Position numbers and translations under genes: made by a program. Shown one piece after another: positions 61,701-64,000 of a stretch of 64,000 nucleotides of DNA (positions are counted from its first letter, which is position 1; each line of letters opens with the position of its first letter). The stretch lies in the NCBI GenBank assembly GCA_032622095.1, contig CP136067.1, forward strand, positions 54,101,899-54,165,898, in the 5' to 3' direction. This DNA comes from Siphonodentalium dalli. Its lineage: Eukaryota > Mollusca > Scaphopoda > Gadilida > Siphonodentaliidae. The notes beneath the pieces are model-generated. The model saw only the letters and a list, made by a program, of their open reading frames with translations, was not told the origin of the DNA and did no database searches.

Positions 61701-63324
61701 AAAGAGTTAAACCAAATTTGGTATGTGTCTTTCTCCCAGCAAAACACAGGTCAAGTTCGAATTCGGGTTCGCCCACAATTTTCACCAGAGTTATGTCCCT
61801 TTTTTACTTAGAATTTTTGTCAATTTGAGGTTTCCGGATGATAACTTTAGTAAATGTGTACTGAATGAAATTAAATTTGGTATATGTAGGTTTACTAGCA
61901 CAAAAGACTGATCTAGATCAAAAGCCAATTTGAGGTTTCCGGATGACAACTTTAGTAAATGTGTACTGAATGAAATTAAATTTGGTTTACTAGCACAAAA
62001 GACAGATAAAATTCGATTTTGTGTTCCGCCATGCCAATTTTTATGTGCAAACAACGCTCCAAATGAAGCCACCGGTTCGGGGGACACTGTGGCCGAGCGG
62101 CCTTTTATGTGACTTGTAATTGGTATATCTTCGGATTAGGTCAAATGAAATGGACACGGCATGAACATGGACTGATACTACTGATAGAGAGGGCAGCCTT
62201 TTTCAATCACTATGATATCAAACTTTCCTAAATCAGAGGTCTGTTGAAAGGAACAAGATTTATAAGTAAACAATGCCTTTTTATGTTTTAATAATACACA
62301 GTAACTTTCAGAATGTTTATAATTTGGAAACAATACATAAACTTTATTAACCTCATCACTGCTGTCAATGCTGAATGTTGTGTGCACGGCCCGTTGATGT
62401 TTTGCTCATTTTGGAGTGGAAAATATAATGGGAATGTTGTGAGAACCATACAAATTAAGTAATTGGTGTAAATATTTTGTGGTTTTACAGTTATTTATCA
62501 TTGTATTATGGCAACTGGCGAGCAATTGCATGCATCTTCAGAATACTAGTCTACATGTACATATGCCAATAGTTTAGCGACATCAGTTGTCTCAAAGCAA
62601 TAGCACATTTTGGAGCCCCATCGCCATCAATGCATTTTATAAATAGAACACTATGGGGAAATTTCTGCCCTGTAGGTTTATTCCGCCCTGTATGTTTATT
62701 TGGAACCAGAGAGTACTTACTTCAGGTTGAACATTGATCATTTCCTGATGTGAACAAACATTTCGGAGGGGCCATTTTATTGCACGACTATTCAATTACA
62801 CCGTTTTTCCAATAAAATAGATATAAATTACCACTGATCAATTACTTCTCACTCAAATACAGTGTAGCCGTCTGCACAGACACGGTGAAATCTGATTAAC
62901 AAGAAACCGTGCTAACACGTACAATTGAGTTCAGTTCAGGTCACTGGCAGGGGTCGATTTTGCAACACTGGTAGATTTTGTATAGCTCCAATGAAAAACA
63001 TGGCCGTCGGCAGCCATATCTCTTTAATAGTGGAAAAAAAAAAATTTCAGAGACAAGGAAAATTAATCAAGATGCATTGAGTAGAATTTATTCCGTTTTG
63101 TGTTTTCAGTTCCGAGGAAGAGGTGGTAGTTCAATCAGAGGAAGACAAGGTGAAAGAGAGCGCCGTTATGCAGAATTGACATCTGATCCTGAGGCTGAAA
63201 AATTTAGAAAATTATTTCTTGGTGGCCTAAACTACTCCACTACAGATGAAGGACTGAAAGAATTTTTTTCCCAATGGGGAGAAGTTGTGGACTGTGTGGT
63301 TATGAAAGACAAAGAAACAAAAAA
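55757..63324 (+). CDS. hnRNP A/B-type RNA-binding protein, 5' part only (gene 2)
   Basis: Join of 55757-55765 and 63110-63324; the remainder lies past the window end. The visible 74 complete residues are MPE, an Arg/Gly-rich leader ([12 protein letters not shown]), and RRM1 from RNP2 (KLFLGGLNY) through [15 protein letters not shown]. Exon sizes and intron phases match gene 1 (206 nt against 215 nt for exon 2, both leaving two bases), and the intron again falls just before RNP1. It is a close paralogue of gene 1 with a different N-terminal leader. It is expected to act in nuclear RNA binding and splicing. No RRM1 second half occurs in the remaining 676 bases. Confidence 0.9.
56205..57472. mobile_element. 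TTAA-flanked element with poly(G), gene 2 intron 1
   Basis: The inverted ends AGGTACCGATC...CGCCCCTAAATTACTATT and AGGTAATCTATC...CGCTCCTAAATTACTATT are flanked by TTAA (56201-56204 and 57473-57476). A G run at about 56250-56262 lies at the same place as in the 51076 copy. A hairpin-capped repeat is nested inside at 56486-57000. Confidence 0.75.
56486..57000 (-). mobile_element. Hairpin-capped repeat nested in the TTAA element
   Basis: The hairpin CCGACTT-GAAGTCGG lies at 56488-56503, followed by CCGTCCGT and two monomers with CAGAGTTATGGCCCTTTT (about 56680 and 56838). It is the minus orientation of the general architecture. The far boundary is approximate. Confidence 0.5.
57473..58908 (+). 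other. Gene 2 intron 1, nothing recognised
   Basis: Contains a C run at about 58363-58378 and a piece at 57910-57980 resembling 29215-29290 (GGGGGGCTTTTCATTTTATTT). No exon is seen. Confidence 0.45.
59522..61706. mobile_element. piggyBac-like element inserted in family D
   Basis: The ends CTCTTTAACACTCAA and, inverted, CTCTTTAACCCTCAA are flanked by TTAA (59518-59521 and 61707-61710). Removing it restores the host monomer reading GTTAATCAGATTTAAACC. The subterminal part repeats CAATGACGTGATTTGACGTG. No transposase frame was found, and a family A copy sits inside. Confidence 0.75.
59661..60615 (-). mobile_element. Family A hairpin-capped element, full inverted copy
   Basis: The reverse complement of the element at 603-1560, with the same ends and about five monomers. 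High similarity over about 950 bp suggests fairly recent movement of both. Confidence 0.75.
62103..63109 (+). other. End of gene 2 intron 1
   Basis: No repeat family or exon was recognised before the exon 2 acceptor. Confidence 0.5.
63110..63324 (+). CDS. Gene 2 exon 2: RG-rich leader and first half of RRM1
   Basis: It is 215 nt after GTTTTCAG and before a GTATGT donor, entered at phase 0 and leaving two bases. It encodes the Arg/Gly-rich leader, a charged stretch, and RRM1 up to the DKETK loop. The frame is open through the intron for a short way, which is not meaningful. Confidence 0.93.
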
Positions 63325-64000
63325 GTATGTCTATCTTTATTCAAACTCTGCTTCTGTATCCAAACCAAATTATGTCTATCTAAAGACTAAATCCTTTGGC
63401 ATACCCTGCTGGCCACATCCTTCATCTAGCAACAGCCATGGCATCTAAAATTATTTCAAATGGGAGGTATCTCGTAAATGAAATTAGTGGCACATTGAAG
63501 TATGCGTTTCTTGACCACTCAATAGCTTCCTGTTTAAATCTATTATTATTACTTATTCACTCAAGCCACACCCGCATTGGTTAACTGCAGTCTCGTGAAG
63601 TTATCGAATAAACTACGGTACGTGTTAAGGGTTGCGCATCTTAACTGATCAAACTAATGTACATTACCTCATAATAACAATATTATTTATTTTACGTGTT
63701 TATCGCTATATCTTCATTTCATTGTTCTTTAACTCCAGTTTGGATTATTTTATCTGAACCAAAGTTGGTTGTGTCTAAAGATACAGACCAAGTTCAAATA
63801 TGGGTTCCGTCCAATTATTTTTCTCACGAGTTTTGGCCATTTTTCGACTTAGAATTTGACCCATTTTGGCATTGAAATTAGGGGTATATCATATATTCTT
63901 CAAATGTAAGCTCAAATTATTATTTTAGTTTGCGGTAGTACAATTCTTAATGGCCAGGCCTTAAGATTCGACGAGAATCATCGAATCGATTCTTGTAATG
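63325..64000 (+). other. Gene 2 intron 2, partial, with a monomer fragment
   Basis: 63740-63890 holds part of a monomer (GTTCAAATATGGGTTCCGTCC, TTTTCGACTTAGAA). No second half of RRM1 is present before the window ends. Confidence 0.6.

Larger units (their letters stand above)
58909..62102 (-). mobile_element. Family D hairpin-capped element interrupted by a piggyBac-like element
   Basis: The 3' hairpin GTCCCCC...GGGGGAC is at 58909-58938 and the 5' hairpin GGCCGAGCGGCC at 62091-62102, the same termini as the copy at 2986-5690 but inverted. Monomers with TTATCATCCGGAAACC (in element sense) occupy 58950-59517 and 61711-62050. The middle is a younger insertion. Confidence 0.7.

Overview
This window is nuclear DNA of an animal. 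Its genes are made of short exons with GT-AG introns several kilobases long, and the introns and intergenic DNA are packed with transposable elements and tandem repeats. The families seen (arrays of about 160-170 bp monomers inside mobile elements, GGAC/GTCC-rich ends, TTAA-flanked MITEs) suggest a marine invertebrate, perhaps a mollusc. That is an inference from repeat style and no organism-specific marker was found.

Only two protein-coding genes are well supported, and they are head-to-head paralogues of the hnRNP A/B family (two RRM domains plus a Gly-rich tail). Gene 1 is on the minus strand and complete. It has nine coding exons from 41,250 down to 16,776, all junctions are GT-AG and in phase, and the predicted protein is 465 aa. 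Gene 2 is on the plus strand. It begins at 55,757 with a nine-nucleotide coding exon (Met-Pro-Glu) and continues at 63,110-63,324 with the first half of RRM1, and the rest lies beyond the window. The two genes share first-exon structure, intron phases and a promoter layout of GATTGG, CACGTG and CCGCGTG at near-identical spacing, so they look like products of one duplication.

Layout: 1-7.1 kb, nested hairpin-capped repeat elements and a Helitron 3' end; 7.1-16.7 kb, little that can be named apart from a short 28S rRNA-derived fragment and probably the 3' UTR of gene 1; 16.8-41.3 kb, gene 1, whose introns hold a 4.7 kb element built from about 28 copies of a 162 bp monomer, nested PIF/Harbinger-like MITEs, a hAT-like MITE, foldbacks and several hairpin-capped elements; 41.4-55.6 kb, the intergenic region, with a 5.0 kb foldback element, a 165 bp satellite-like array, microsatellites and a piggyBac-like MITE carrying two mirror-image 69 nt hairpins; 55.6-64 kb, the start of gene 2, whose first intron holds a three-level nest of elements.

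The most interesting pattern is a shared architecture across at least eight repeat families: a 5' hairpin, one to about 28 monomers of about 150-200 bp (mostly 160-170), a GGAC-rich segment, and a 3' hairpin followed by an A/T-rich tail. Hairpin sequences differ between families while the layout is kept. Nested insertions confirm several of the boundaries. The layout resembles the tandem-core elements known from bivalves (pearl and related elements), but whether these families are already described could not be checked here.
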